Shown here piece after piece: positions 7,199 through 16,551 of a stretch of DNA of 64,000 nt. The translations under genes and the position numbers were made by a program. The number at the start of each line of letters is the position of its first letter. The first letter of the stretch is position 1. Location of the stretch: positions 248,001 through 312,000 of the forward strand of contig CAWIWT010000022.1 of NCBI GenBank assembly GCA_963839725.1, written 5' to 3'. This DNA is from Kumtagia sp963839725 (lineage in GTDB: Bacteria > Pseudomonadota > Alphaproteobacteria > Rhizobiales > Rhizobiaceae). A model generated the notes under the pieces. That model was not told the DNA's origin and did no database searches. It saw only the letters and a program-made list of their open reading frames with translations.

Positions 7199-8281
7199 AT
7201 GCGTTACGTCCGATTTATTCTTCCGATCGTTGCACTGGCGCTTGCGGCTTGCACCGAGAGCAAGTCCGACGTGAACGACGTACCTTCGGCGCGTCCGGTC
7301 CTTGCACAGCAGATCCGCTACGAGCCTGCCGTTGAGGAGCGCAGCTTCGTCGCCACGGTGCGCCCGCGCATCGAGAGCGATCTCGGCTTCCGGGTCACCG
7401 GCAAGGTGGCGCGCCGCCTGGTCGAGGTTGGTGAAACGGTAAAGGCAGGCCAGGTCCTGGCGACGCTCGATGAAATCGATCTCGGGCTTCAGCTCGACCA
7501 GGCACAGGCAGAGCTTCGAGCCGCCAAAGGCAACCAGACGCAGGCGCGAGCCGAGCTGAAGCGCGGTGAGGCATTGCGTAAGGACGGTTGGTCCACCGAT
7601 GCCGATGTGGAAAAGCAGCGCGCCGCGGCCGACGAGGCCGACAGCCGCGTGCTTCGCGGCGAGCGCGCCGTGTCGCTGGCCGGAAATTCGCTCGCCTATG
7701 CCAGCTTGCGCGCCGATGCCGACGGCGTCGTCACGGCCACGGCCGTGGAGCCCGGACAGGTTGTCGAGGCGGCCGACATGGCGGTACGCGTGGCGCGTTT
7801 GGAAGAGAAGGAGGCGGTTGTCGCCGTTCCCGAAGCTCTGGTCGACCGTCTCGGCAAGGGTACTGCCAAGGTGAGCCTGTGGTCGCAGCCGGACCGTGTT
7901 TATGACGCCCGATTGCGCGAACTTTCGCCGGGAGCCGACGCGGCAACCCGCACGTACCAGGCCCGCTTCACAATCCTCTTGGCCGGCAACGATGTGCGTT
8001 TCGGCATGACCGCCACCGTCATTGTCAGCGATCCGGCTTCGGGCCGAATTGCGCGCTTGCCGCTCTCGGCCGTCATCGACGAGGGCAATGGCCCGGCACT
8101 TTTCGTTGTCGACAGAAACACCGGTTCCCTGGAGCACAAGCCGGTCGATGTCGCGGGCTATGAGGCGCGCGATGTGTTGATCAGAGGTGGTGTTGGCGAC
8201 GGTGAATGGGTCGTCGCGCTTGGCACGCAGAAGCTCGATACAACGCAGAAGGTGCGCGTGGTCGACAAGCTGCAGTTCTGA
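7199..8281 (+). CDS. RND efflux periplasmic adaptor (MFP) lipoprotein
   Basis: The protein is 360 residues from ATG 7199. An N-terminal lipoprotein signal (MRYVRFILPIVALALAAC) ends in the lipobox L-A-A-C with lipid Cys18. Domains follow in the order of HlyD-type adaptors: a lipoyl half (G-F-R-V-T-G-K-V-A-R-R-L-V-E-V-G-E-T-V-K-A-G-Q-V), an alpha hairpin (about residues 100-160, Q-A-E-L-R-A-A-K), a second lipoyl half (L-R-A-D-A-D-G-V-V-T) and beta-barrel plus proximal domains. It links an inner-membrane RND pump to an outer-membrane channel, usually TolC, which is not encoded here. Its stop is 86 bases before the RND start, within one operon led by tetR. Confidence 0.88.
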   Translation: MRYVRFILPIVALALAACTESKSDVNDVPSARPVLAQQIRYEPAVEERSFVATVRPRIESDLGFRVTGKVARRLVEVGETVKAGQVLATLDEIDLGLQLDQAQAELRAAKGNQTQARAELKRGEALRKDGWSTDADVEKQRAAADEADSRVLRGERAVSLAGNSLAYASLRADADGVVTATAVEPGQVVEAADMAVRVARLEEKEAVVAVPEALVDRLGKGTAKVSLWSQPDRVYDARLRELSPGADAATRTYQARFTILLAGNDVRFGMTATVIVSDPASGRIARLPLSAVIDEGNGPALFVVDRNTGSLEHKPVDVAGYEARDVLIRGGVGDGEWVVALGTQKLDTTQKVRVVDKLQF

Positions 8282-8367
8282 TTTCGGAGGCGGGTCGGCC
8301 AACCAGCGTCGCCGGGGTCTTGGCGAACTGCTGGCGGCCGGCTCTTGTGCAAGATCTTCGGAGATCG

Positions 8368-11300
8368 ATGATGGGCCGTTTCAATCTTTCCGGGTGGGCC
8401 GTTCAGCACCCTGCGCTGGTGCTATTCATGATCCTGATGCTGGCGGCGGCAGGCACTTTCTCCTACCTCAAGCTCGGGCGCGCCGAGGATCCGAACTTCA
8501 CCATCAAGGTCGCTGTCGTCACCACGATCTGGCCCGGCGCCACGGCGCAGGAAATGCAGGATCAGGTCGCAGACCCGATCGAGAAGAAACTGCAGGAGCT
8601 GCCCTACTTCAACAAGGTTACGACCTACACCAAGCCATCCTTCACGGCGATGCAGGTCGAGTTCAAGGACTACACGCCGCCCCGGGAAGTGCCTCAGCTC
8701 TTCTACCAGTTGCGCAAGAAGCTTGGCGATATCCGCTCCGACCTGCCCGTGGAGATCATCGGCCCCAACGTCAATGACGAATACGGCGATGTCGATTCAA
8801 TCCTCTACATGTTGACCGCCGACGGCGCCGACTTTGCGCAGCTCAAGCGCGTGGCCGAGACCATGCGCCAAAAGCTGCTCAAGGTGGAGAGCGTGACAAA
8901 GGTCAATCTCTACGGCGTGCAGGATGAGAGGATCTTCGTCGAATTCAGCCACGCCAAGCTCGCCACCCTTGGAATTGCGCCGCAGGCCATCTTCAATTCG
9001 CTAGCAAAGCAGAATGCCGTGGTCCCGGCAGGCACCGTCGAGACAGGCGCGCAGCGCGTCCCGCTGCGTGTCACCGGCGCCGTCGACGACGTCAAGGCAG
9101 TTGCAGACACGCCGATCGAATCGGGCGGGTCGAGCTTCCGCCTCGGCGACATCGCGACGGTAACGCGAGGCTTCGAGGACCCACCGAGCTTTCTTGTGCA
9201 TCAGCGCGGCAAGCCAGCTCTCGGCATCGGCATCGTTATGGCCAAGGGCGCCAACATCATCAAGCTCGGCGAGGATGTTGGAGCCTCTGTGAAGGAGTTC
9301 GAATCCACGCTGCCGCAAGGCATCAACCTCGAAAAGATCGCCGACCAGCCGCACGTCGTCGATCATGCCATCAGCGAATTCGCCAAATCCTTCGCCGAGG
9401 CCCTCGGCATCGTGCTGCTGGTGAGTTTCATTTCGCTCGGCTGGCGCACCGGCATCGTCGTGGCCCTGTCGGTTCCGCTGGTGCTGGCCATCACCTTCAT
9501 CGTGATGAGCATCATCCATCTCGATCTGCACCGGATCTCGCTCGGCGCGCTCATCATCGCGCTCGGCCTGCTCGTCGACGACGCCATCATCGCCGTCGAG
9601 ATGATGATGGTGAAGATGGAGCAGGGCTGGGACCGCCAGCGTGCCGCCTCCTTCGCCTGGAGCTCGACCGCCTTCCCGATGCTGACGGGCACGCTGGTGA
9701 CGGCGGCCGGCTTCCTGCCGGTCGGCTTCGCCAATTCGGCGGTCGGGGAATATGCGGGCGGCATCTTCTGGGTCGTCGCCATCGCATTGATCGCGAGCTG
9801 GTTCGTGGCGGTCGTGTTCACGCCCTATCTCGGCGTGAAGCTGTTGCCCGACTTCACCAGGATCGCGGCGACGCACCGCGATCCGCACGAGATCTACGAG
9901 ACGCGCCTTTACAATTCGCTGCGCTGGGTCATCGATTGGTGCGTGCGCCACCGCATCATCGTCGTCCTGGCGACGATCGGCGTTTTGGCCGGCGCGATGG
10001 TCGGTTTTGGCCGGGTGCAGCAACAGTTCTTCCCGCTGTCGGAGCGGCCGGAACTCTTCTTCCAGATGCGACTGCCAGAGGGCACATCGATCGGCGTGAC
10101 GACCGACACCGCGCGCCAGGCGGAGGCAATGATCGAGGACGACAAGGACGTCACCACCTACACGACCTATATCGGCCAGGGCTCTCCCCGCTTCTGGCTC
10201 GGCCTCAACCCGCAACTGCCGAACGAAGCCTTCGCTGAGATCGTCATCGTCTCCAAGGACGTGGAAGCGCGCGAGCGCATCAAGGCGCGGCTCGAAAAGG
10301 CATTGGCGGCAGGTGCCCTGCCGGAGGCGCGGGTGCGCGTCGACCGTTTCAATTTCGGGCCGCCGGTGGGCTTTCCGGTGCAATTCCGGGTCGTCGGCCC
10401 TGATGCGATGGAGGTGCGCCGCATCGCCTACGAGGTGCGCGAGATCATGCGCAGGAACAAGGCCGCAATCGACCCACATCTTGACTGGAACGAGCGCATG
10501 CCTGCGATCCGGCTCGATATCGACCAGGACCGCGCCCGCGCGCTCGGCCTCACGCCGCAGGATGTCGCGCAGACCCTGCAGACGCTTATCTCGGGCTATG
10601 GCGTCACCGATGTCCGCGACGGCACGGAAAAGGTCCAGGTGGTGGCGCGCGCCGTTCCAGCCGAGCGGCTCGACCTCGGCCGAATCGACGACCTCACTAT
10701 CCTGTCGCGCAATGGCAATGCCGTGCCGCTCTCCCAGGTCGCGCGCATCGTGCCGGATTCGGAAGAATCGATCCTGTGGCGGCGCAACCGCGACATGTCG
10801 ATCACCGTCCGGGCCGACGTTGTCGACGGCGTCCAACCGCCCGATGTTACCAACCAGATCTGGCCGCAGCTGGAGGGGGTGCGCAACAAGCTCGAACCGG
10901 GGTATCGCCTCGAAGTCGGCGGCGCGATCGAGGAATCGGAGAAAGGCAACAGCTCAATCTACGCGGTCTTCCCGGTGATGCTGATCGCAATGCTGACGAT
11001 CCTGATGATCCAGCTGCAGAGCTTCTCGCGGCTGATCCTGGTGCTGCTCACCGCTCCGCTCGGGCTGATCGGAGCCTCGCTCGCCCTGAACCTTTCCAAC
11101 AAGCCCTTCGGTTTCGTAGCGCTGCTCGGCCTGATTGCCCTCGCCGGCATGATCATGCGCAATGCCGTGATTCTGGTGGATCAAATCGAATCCGATGTGC
11201 GCGACGAGGGCCACAAGCTGCGTGACGCCATCGTCGAGGCGACGGTTCGGCGCGCGCGACCCGTCATCCTGACCGGGCTCGCAGCGATCCTGGCCATGAT

Positions 11301-11508
11301 CCCGCTGACCCGGAGCGCTTTCTGGGGGCCGATGGCATTCACGATCATGGGCGGGCTTTTCGTCGCGACCTTCCTGACGCTGCTGTCCTTGCCCGCGCTT
11401 TATGCTCTGTGGTTCCGTGGCCGCATGAAGGCGGAAGAACCAACCCAAAAGATTATTGCGATTCGAGACGAGGACCAGCGGCCACCCTTGCCGCTCGCGG
11501 CGGAGTGA
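8368..11508 (+). CDS. RND multidrug efflux transporter (AcrB/AcrD/AcrF family)
   Basis: The protein is 1046 residues, starting at ATG 8368 behind CGGAG at 8359-8363. It has the full RND plan: TM1, a large periplasmic loop, TM2-6, TM7, a second loop and TM8-12. The proton-relay pair is present in TM4 (LGLLVDDAIIAVE). The conserved R-P-E-L-F-F-Q-M-R-L-P-E-G-T stretch opens the second periplasmic domain and a repeat-end P-L-G-L-I-G-A-S-L-A-L falls in the final bundle. It is the pump of the TetR-MFP-RND operon and is expected to export hydrophobic compounds with a TolC-like channel. The subgroup is closer to the two-gene pumps of soil alphaproteobacteria than to AcrB itself; substrate cannot be read. 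Confidence 0.92.
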   Translation: MMGRFNLSGWAVQHPALVLFMILMLAAAGTFSYLKLGRAEDPNFTIKVAVVTTIWPGATAQEMQDQVADPIEKKLQELPYFNKVTTYTKPSFTAMQVEFKDYTPPREVPQLFYQLRKKLGDIRSDLPVEIIGPNVNDEYGDVDSILYMLTADGADFAQLKRVAETMRQKLLKVESVTKVNLYGVQDERIFVEFSHAKLATLGIAPQAIFNSLAKQNAVVPAGTVETGAQRVPLRVTGAVDDVKAVADTPIESGGSSFRLGDIATVTRGFEDPPSFLVHQRGKPALGIGIVMAKGANIIKLGEDVGASVKEFESTLPQGINLEKIADQPHVVDHAISEFAKSFAEALGIVLLVSFISLGWRTGIVVALSVPLVLAITFIVMSIIHLDLHRISLGALIIALGLLVDDAIIAVEMMMVKMEQGWDRQRAASFAWSSTAFPMLTGTLVTAAGFLPVGFANSAVGEYAGGIFWVVAIALIASWFVAVVFTPYLGVKLLPDFTRIAATHRDPHEIYETRLYNSLRWVIDWCVRHRIIVVLATIGVLAGAMVGFGRVQQQFFPLSERPELFFQMRLPEGTSIGVTTDTARQAEAMIEDDKDVTTYTTYIGQGSPRFWLGLNPQLPNEAFAEIVIVSKDVEARERIKARLEKALAAGALPEARVRVDRFNFGPPVGFPVQFRVVGPDAMEVRRIAYEVREIMRRNKAAIDPHLDWNERMPAIRLDIDQDRARALGLTPQDVAQTLQTLISGYGVTDVRDGTEKVQVVARAVPAERLDLGRIDDLTILSRNGNAVPLSQVARIVPDSEESILWRRNRDMSITVRADVVDGVQPPDVTNQIWPQLEGVRNKLEPGYRLEVGGAIEESEKGNSSIYAVFPVMLIAMLTILMIQLQSFSRLILVLLTAPLGLIGASLALNLSNKPFGFVALLGLIALAGMIMRNAVILVDQIESDVRDEGHKLRDAIVEATVRRARPVILTGLAAILAMIPLTRSAFWGPMAFTIMGGLFVATFLTLLSLPALYALWFRGRMKAEEPTQKIIAIRDEDQRPPLPLAAE

Positions 11509-11884
11509 AACTTTGCGGTTTCATAACCGTCGGTTCAGAGCGTGCCCCCTGGCGAGGCCTGAATCATCTCCGCTCCGAAAGCACCATAGCCATGCTCTAC
11601 CAGACGCCTTGTGAGCAGCGTTTTCTTCTGCCTGACGGCGCTTGGCTCGCTCGACGGTCTTGCCGTAGGCCCAACCGACCTTTGCCATGATGGCCCTGCT
11701 TGGCGTGTTGCCGATCTTCGCCGTCATCAGAACAATTGGCAGCGTTGGGTCAGGAGAACCCTCATGCTGGTAGCAATGATGCGATTTCGATTTAGCGCAT
11801 GAAGGAGTAGCGAGCCGATCGCTCCTCCCGCGAAGAAATCCTCGAGGGCGTTGAGCCAGGAGCACGAACTCCGCATGCGCGTTG
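11509..11884. other. Intergenic stretch with no supported gene
   Basis: These 376 bases lie between the convergent ends of the RND gene and the SAM-cyclase-ATPase gene. The minus strand has a short frame near 11521-11730 containing MTAKIGNTPSRAIMAKVGWA and then YGKTVERAKRRQAEEN. It is basic and helical but matches nothing I recognise and has no good ribosome binding site. No clear terminator hairpin was seen. Confidence 0.4.
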
Positions 11885-14800
11885 TCATGACAGCCGGGGA
11901 GACGAAGGACGCCGAGCTCTCGAACTGCGCTCGAACCTTGCAAGTATCGGGGCAAACTCATCGTCGATTTCGCGCTGGCGTCCCAGTGAATTCAGCAAGT
12001 CTGTGAGACTTCGGGTAGCCTTGATCTCCCAGATTTGCGCACCTTGCTTCCGGGACAGCGCTATTGCCTCTCGGAAAAGCACCTCTGCATGCTCCGGATC
12101 GTTCTTGAGGCGCAACTCCACCTCCCCGCGAAGCCGGATGAGTTCGGCGGCGAGATATCGTTCACCCGTGGTCCTCACGTGCTCCAGCCCCTGCTCGACG
12201 GCCGCAGCAGCCTGTTTCAGCTGGTTTGCCTGAAGGTATAAATCGGTAAGCAGTGCCAGGTAGCACGACTTGTCGATCGCCTGTTCTCCAAGTCCGTCAC
12301 AGACCTTCTGCATCCTCTCTAGCCCGGACAAGTCATGGCTCGAATTGACAGTGGCCCAGCCAGAGAAGAAAGACGCCATGTTAAACCAAAGATTAAGACC
12401 ATTGTCTTCTGCGAGAGGAAGAAGTTCGGTAGTTAACTCCGCTATCTTAGTAGAGTCCCCCTGGAAAGCCAGCAATACACAGCCGTTGCCGAGGCAGGCG
12501 GCTCGGCGATAGGCCGGTTGCTGGCGCGTGATGACCTCTGCCTTGCCATACAGTTCGCGCGCTCGCTGGGAGTAGCCGAGGACGTGAAACGTCCAAGACA
12601 GGTAGAGCATCGCCATACTCGGAAAGTCGCTGCCCACCAAATCCGAGTGTGCCTCATGCTCCAGCGACCGTTCCAGGTAGTTGCGAGCACGCCTGAATGC
12701 GCCACCACAAAAGAGGCTCATGCCCTTGAACTGAAGGCCCAGAACAAGTGCCTTGAGGCTTCCGCCCTTCCGGCCTATCTCGATTAACTGGTCACTCGCC
12801 CATTCGGCATCGAGAAAGCGCGCCGAGTTGAAAGCGGTTCCGAACAAACCGTCGAGCGCCCGGATCAGGGCCTCCGCGTCGCCGAGTTCTTGGCTGAGAC
12901 GCATCGCGTTTCGGTACGCTGCGCTTCCTTCAGGTGTAACGTAGCCGAAAGTAGCATACAGCACATCCCCTCTCTCCAGCTCAAGCCTAAGGGACTTTTG
13001 GCTGCGTTCGCGGGATGGCGGCAGGCGTTCGAGGCAGGCCAGCCCCATGGCGAACATGTTTGCAGCTTCGACCTTTGCCCACGTTTTGGCAACGTTCTGC
13101 CCACCCGCAAGCCAGCAGTCGGCCGCGCGTCCAAACATACCGGCCTCGGCAAAGTGCTGCGCCAATAGTTCGGGATGTTCCGCAGCGGTCTTCGGGTCGA
13201 GAGTCTCAATTGCCTGAGCAACCAGTCCGTGGAGCTCCTGTCGACGCTCCCGCAACAGGGTGCTGCGGGCCGCTTCCTGCAGCAAGGAGTGTGTGAACGC
13301 GTAGCGCACGCGGTCGGGCGAAAGCTGTGGCGTCACCAGCCCGGATTCCGTCAGCCGCTCCATCGTGGATTCGAGCGCCGTCAACGAAAGATCGCAAAGG
13401 TGGGCCAAGAGTTTGAGATCGAACTCGCGGCCGACTACGGACGCGATCTGGGCGATCGCCTTGGCCGACCCCAGCTTATCCAAGCGCGACACGAGCGATG
13501 ATCGCAACAACCTAGGAACGCCGAGGGCGGGTTTTCGCGCCTCTTGCTCCCAATGTTCGGCTGGCAGTCCGGTCTCGATGGCAGCACGCGTGAGCTCCTC
13601 GATAAACAACGGTACGCCTTCACCCCTCGTCAGAACCTGTTCGCGAAGCTCGCCCGACAGACCTGCTCCGGCGGTGGCGTCATCAACCAGCCTTTCCGCC
13701 TCGCGTCGAGACAGGCGCGTAAGCGAGATCTCGAGCACATGCTCGGAGCTGGTCTCGGGTATCGCTACGCTGTTGCGGCTGGTGACCAGCATGAGCATTC
13801 GGTGTGCCGGCGCCTCTTCGATGAGGGCATTCGTTACGTCGCGAGACGATGGGTCGATCCACTGCACATCCTCGAAAGAGATGAGAACGGGATTGATCGT
13901 GCACATCTGATGCAGCCAGTCCAACAGGACGCGTCTGCAAATCCCCTGTTGGCGCAGCGAGCTCAATTCGGAGGGTGGGAACTCCGTCTGGTCGATCGAG
14001 AGCAGTCTGGCGAAGATAGGTAGTGACATGGCCTTCGGCATTTCGCTCGCTGCAAGAATTGCCTCGAGCTTGCCCAACGCGATGCGAGCCGGATCTTCGG
14101 CTCGAATGCCGGCATGGCGCTTAATCAGGGTGAGAAAAGGCAACAAAGCGCTATTGCTGAAAGCCGCCGAGCACTGAAGTGCCAAATGTGTGGATTGGGG
14201 AACCTGCTGTCGAACTTCGAATGCCAACCGGGATTTTCCGATGCCCGGCTCTCCGGAAAGGACAACAATTCGACCGTGACCTTGAACCACGTCGTCCCAA
14301 AGCTCGACGATGCTGTGCAGCTGCGGAAGGCGACCGACTAGCTTGAACAGCCTCGTCTTCTTGGCAAACCGACTCTCTAGCAGGCGAGACTGCTCCACGC
14401 GCCAAACCTGGACCGGCTCGGCGAAGCCTTTCAATGTATGCAGCCCGACATCACTGAACTCAAACGCACCTGCGGTCGCATCATAAGTGCGCTGGTCGAT
14501 AAGGATAGTTTGCGGTGAAGCTGCTGTCTGCAACCTCTGAGCCAGATTGGGGATCGGGCCGGAAGCAGAGATTCGACCGCTGTCGGCTCTGCCGGCAACA
14601 GCAAGCCCAGTTGCAATTCCAATGCGAACCTGCACCGGTGGACCTTCGGGAACCTCGATACTCGGTGCGATCCTAAGCACGTCCAGGGCCGACCTGAGGG
14701 CGCGATCGGCATCGTCCTCCTCGGCTGTCGGATATCCGAACAATGCCAGGAAGGCATCGCCGGTGACGTTCACTACGGTGCCATTGTGATCCCCAATGAC

Positions 14801-15136
14801 GCTGCTGCAGCGTTCGATGTACCTGTTCGTCAAATCGAGAAAATCTTCAGGATCCAGCCGAACCGCATACTCGGTCGACGCGACAAGGTCGCAAAACAGG
14901 GCCGTCACGTGTCGCCGCTCGATATCACCTTGGGATCGCCCGGCTGGCCTATCGAGCTCTTTCAATGCGCTGATGGCCGCCAGCAATTTCTTGCGTGGTC
15001 CCAGTGGGACTTGCATCTGCTGCAAGTCCTGATCCGACAGAAGGCACAGACTATCGAAGTCGATCTTGTTCGCGTCAAAGGTCTCAACATACTGCTGAAG
15101 CCCCAAGCCGCGGAGCCATCTCGCCACATCGTCCAT
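11885..15136 (-). CDS. SAM domain - class III nucleotidyl cyclase - AAA ATPase - TPR regulator
   Basis: The protein is about 1083 residues from ATG 15136, which has GGAG upstream and begins MDDVARWLRGLGLQQYVETF, the standard start of a SAM domain (residues 1-62). A cyclase homology domain follows (about 75-245) with R-R-H-V-T-A-L-F-C-D-L-V-A-S-T near 81-88 and G-D-A-F-L-A-L-F at 126-133. A STAND/AAA_16-type ATPase follows with Walker A GEPGIGKS at about 295-302 and an S-F-E-D-V-Q-W-I-D Walker B. TPR-like helical repeats fill the C-terminal 450 residues. Such proteins are very common in Mesorhizobium and Bradyrhizobium; whether they make cAMP is rarely shown. The second metal-site region reads G-P-I-P-N-L-A-Q-R-L, the non-Asp form common in this subfamily. 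An ATG at 15199 would add 21 residues unlike the family. Confidence 0.85.
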   Translation of the reverse strand: MDDVARWLRGLGLQQYVETFDANKIDFDSLCLLSDQDLQQMQVPLGPRKKLLAAISALKELDRPAGRSQGDIERRHVTALFCDLVASTEYAVRLDPEDFLDLTNRYIERCSSVIGDHNGTVVNVTGDAFLALFGYPTAEEDDADRALRSALDVLRIAPSIEVPEGPPVQVRIGIATGLAVAGRADSGRISASGPIPNLAQRLQTAASPQTILIDQRTYDATAGAFEFSDVGLHTLKGFAEPVQVWRVEQSRLLESRFAKKTRLFKLVGRLPQLHSIVELWDDVVQGHGRIVVLSGEPGIGKSRLAFEVRQQVPQSTHLALQCSAAFSNSALLPFLTLIKRHAGIRAEDPARIALGKLEAILAASEMPKAMSLPIFARLLSIDQTEFPPSELSSLRQQGICRRVLLDWLHQMCTINPVLISFEDVQWIDPSSRDVTNALIEEAPAHRMLMLVTSRNSVAIPETSSEHVLEISLTRLSRREAERLVDDATAGAGLSGELREQVLTRGEGVPLFIEELTRAAIETGLPAEHWEQEARKPALGVPRLLRSSLVSRLDKLGSAKAIAQIASVVGREFDLKLLAHLCDLSLTALESTMERLTESGLVTPQLSPDRVRYAFTHSLLQEAARSTLLRERRQELHGLVAQAIETLDPKTAAEHPELLAQHFAEAGMFGRAADCWLAGGQNVAKTWAKVEAANMFAMGLACLERLPPSRERSQKSLRLELERGDVLYATFGYVTPEGSAAYRNAMRLSQELGDAEALIRALDGLFGTAFNSARFLDAEWASDQLIEIGRKGGSLKALVLGLQFKGMSLFCGGAFRRARNYLERSLEHEAHSDLVGSDFPSMAMLYLSWTFHVLGYSQRARELYGKAEVITRQQPAYRRAACLGNGCVLLAFQGDSTKIAELTTELLPLAEDNGLNLWFNMASFFSGWATVNSSHDLSGLERMQKVCDGLGEQAIDKSCYLALLTDLYLQANQLKQAAAAVEQGLEHVRTTGERYLAAELIRLRGEVELRLKNDPEHAEVLFREAIALSRKQGAQIWEIKATRSLTDLLNSLGRQREIDDEFAPILARFERSSRARRPSSPRLS

Positions 15137-15235
15137 CGGATGAGCTCCAACGTGAAACGTATACTCAGGTCCTAGCGAGTCGCTTTGAGAGTCGAACAAT
15201 ACACTTGCAAACGATGTGACCGCTTCAATCGTCTG

Positions 15236-15424
15236 TCAACCGACCGCCGCTTGCGAGCGGGAGCAACCGGTGGCGGCAGTGATCCGGCTTCAGCTTTGTC
15301 CGCTACGGAGCATGTCCAAGATGGCGTCATTGCGCTTGGCATCCTCAGGGCGTCCCTTCATGCGTCCCTCAGCCTGGGCCTTCGCGATGCCCTGTGCTTG
15401 TCGCCGCCGTCGATCCTCGTAGTC
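15236..15424 (-). pseudogene. C-terminal scrap of a serine recombinase (resolvase)
   Basis: The minus-strand frame from 15424 reads DYEDRRRRQAQGIAKAQAEG, then R-M-K-G-R-P-E-D-A-K-R-N-D-A-I-L-D-M-L-R-S-G-Q-S, a stop, then S-R-I-T-A-A-T-G-C-S-R-S-Q-A-A. This is the end of the catalytic linker helix and the C-terminal HTH of Tn3-type resolvases, where Q-S-W-S-x-I-x-A-A-T-G-C-S-R is usual. The Trp codon TGG has become TGA. The catalytic N-terminal domain is missing; a TAA lies just before the fragment. It is a dead fragment that marks an old mobile-element insertion between the cyclase-ATPase and DUF411 genes. Nothing else in 15137-15494 is recognisable. Confidence 0.65.
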
Positions 15425-15494
15425 TTACTCGGCAGGTCTTTATCAGGTTGAAGGCCGTCCGCCCTCGATGGAGAGTAGTGTCTCAGTTTGAGTT

Positions 15495-16136
15495 CTACTG
15501 AGTGGCAAAGACGCTTGCGGTTCCATCCTTCTTGATGGCGTATACCTTGTATGGGCCAAGATACGGCCCACCCATGCCGGGAACGCCCGTCGGCATTTCG
15601 GGAAGCGAAATCCCCACTACATCGGCGGGTCGTTCTTTCAAGAGCTTCTGGATGATTTCGACGGTGACATGACCCTCAACCGCGTAGCCCTCCAGCATGA
15701 GGGTATGGCAGCCTTGATAGTCGCGCGGAATGCCAGCGCCTTTACTGATCGCGGCGATATCACCGACCGGCTTGATGTCCACGTCGATTCCCCGCCTCAT
15801 GAGATACCTCGCGTGGCCTTCGCAACACGGGCAATTTTGATCCTTGTAGAGTGTGCCATGCAAGGTTTGCGCAAGCGCCGGAGCGCACAGGCTGACCAGC
15901 GCCAAGACGACGGTCGATTGGAGAAGGCAATTGATGGACGCGACTCTCCTTAACCTGTCCGCCAGCCGGAGCCAGACGGGCCGACGCTCCGGTGCCGACC
16001 AAGCGATACCACGCGCCTCGGCCTTGACGGCGAACGCTTCGAGATCGCGCATACGGGTGACATATTCCGCGCAGCCGCAGCCTTCGCCGAGCGCGACCTT
16101 CTCGTAATAAAACCGCTCGAAGCTGTCCCGGCGCAT
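15495..16136 (-). CDS. DUF411 metal-binding protein with an extra N-terminal domain
   Basis: The protein is 213 residues from ATG 16136, which has GGGAGG at ideal spacing. The C-terminal 135 residues are a DUF411 domain: L-Y-K-D-Q-N-C-P-C-C-E-G-H-A-x-Y-L, then I-P-x-D-Y-Q-G-C-H-T-L-M-L-E-G-Y-A-V-E-G-H-V, and G-M-G-G-P-Y-L-G-P-Y-K-V at the end. DUF411 proteins are small periplasmic copper or other metal binders with a CxxC-type site. A hydrophobic stretch ending APALAQ (about residues 78-90) looks like their usual signal peptide but is internal here. The first 65 residues (MRRDSFERFYYEKVALGEGC, then G-C-A-E-Y) are extra and contain GCGC. Periplasmic targeting is therefore uncertain. An AAGGAG lies upstream of the internal signal but no standard start codon follows it. 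Confidence 0.75.
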   Translation of the reverse strand: MRRDSFERFYYEKVALGEGCGCAEYVTRMRDLEAFAVKAEARGIAWSAPERRPVWLRLADRLRRVASINCLLQSTVVLALVSLCAPALAQTLHGTLYKDQNCPCCEGHARYLMRRGIDVDIKPVGDIAAISKGAGIPRDYQGCHTLMLEGYAVEGHVTVEIIQKLLKERPADVVGISLPEMPTGVPGMGGPYLGPYKVYAIKKDGTASVFATQ

Positions 16137-16512
16137 GTCATCCTCCCGTATTCTTCCGGGCCGCAGCCTATCACGAAACGGACCAACCCAAACCCCCAAT
16201 ACCGCCAGTGCTGGCACCTTCGGGTCGGACGGCGATATGAGTGGAGATGCTGAGCAAAAATATTTCAGTGACGGGATACCGAGGATATCATTGTCGAGTT
16301 GTCGCGATATCACATTGACGCAAGTAACTTTTTGTCCTCGCTATGAGCGCATATTAGAGTTATGCTCATCTATCTGGCTGGGACCTCACGCGCCAGCGAC
16401 TGAGAGCGCAAGACTCCCGCATCAAGATAAAGGGCGCGCTCCAACCGTAGTTGTTCGGCGTGCGCCAATAAGACAATCGGCCTCTGCCGGAACCTCATTC
16501 CCCTAGTTCCGG

Positions 16513-16537
16513 CCGAAATTGCGTTTTTGCAATTCGG
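16513..16537. promoter_or_regulatory. Hairpin upstream of the first binding-protein gene
   Basis: CCGAAATTGC-GTTTTT-GCAATTCGG forms a near-perfect stem with one bulged base. It lies 15 bases before the start codon of the first SBP gene, so it is either an operator or a leader structure close to the ribosome binding site. The rest of 16137-16551 (about 415 bases) holds no gene I can support. Confidence 0.35.
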
Positions 16538-16551
16538 AGTGGAGCATTCCG

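Noticed and set aside
9001..10836. A 611-codon open frame antisense to the RND pump
   Set aside because: It is rich in Arg/His/Asp with no domain and lies fully opposite a perfect RND coding sequence; a high-GC shadow frame.
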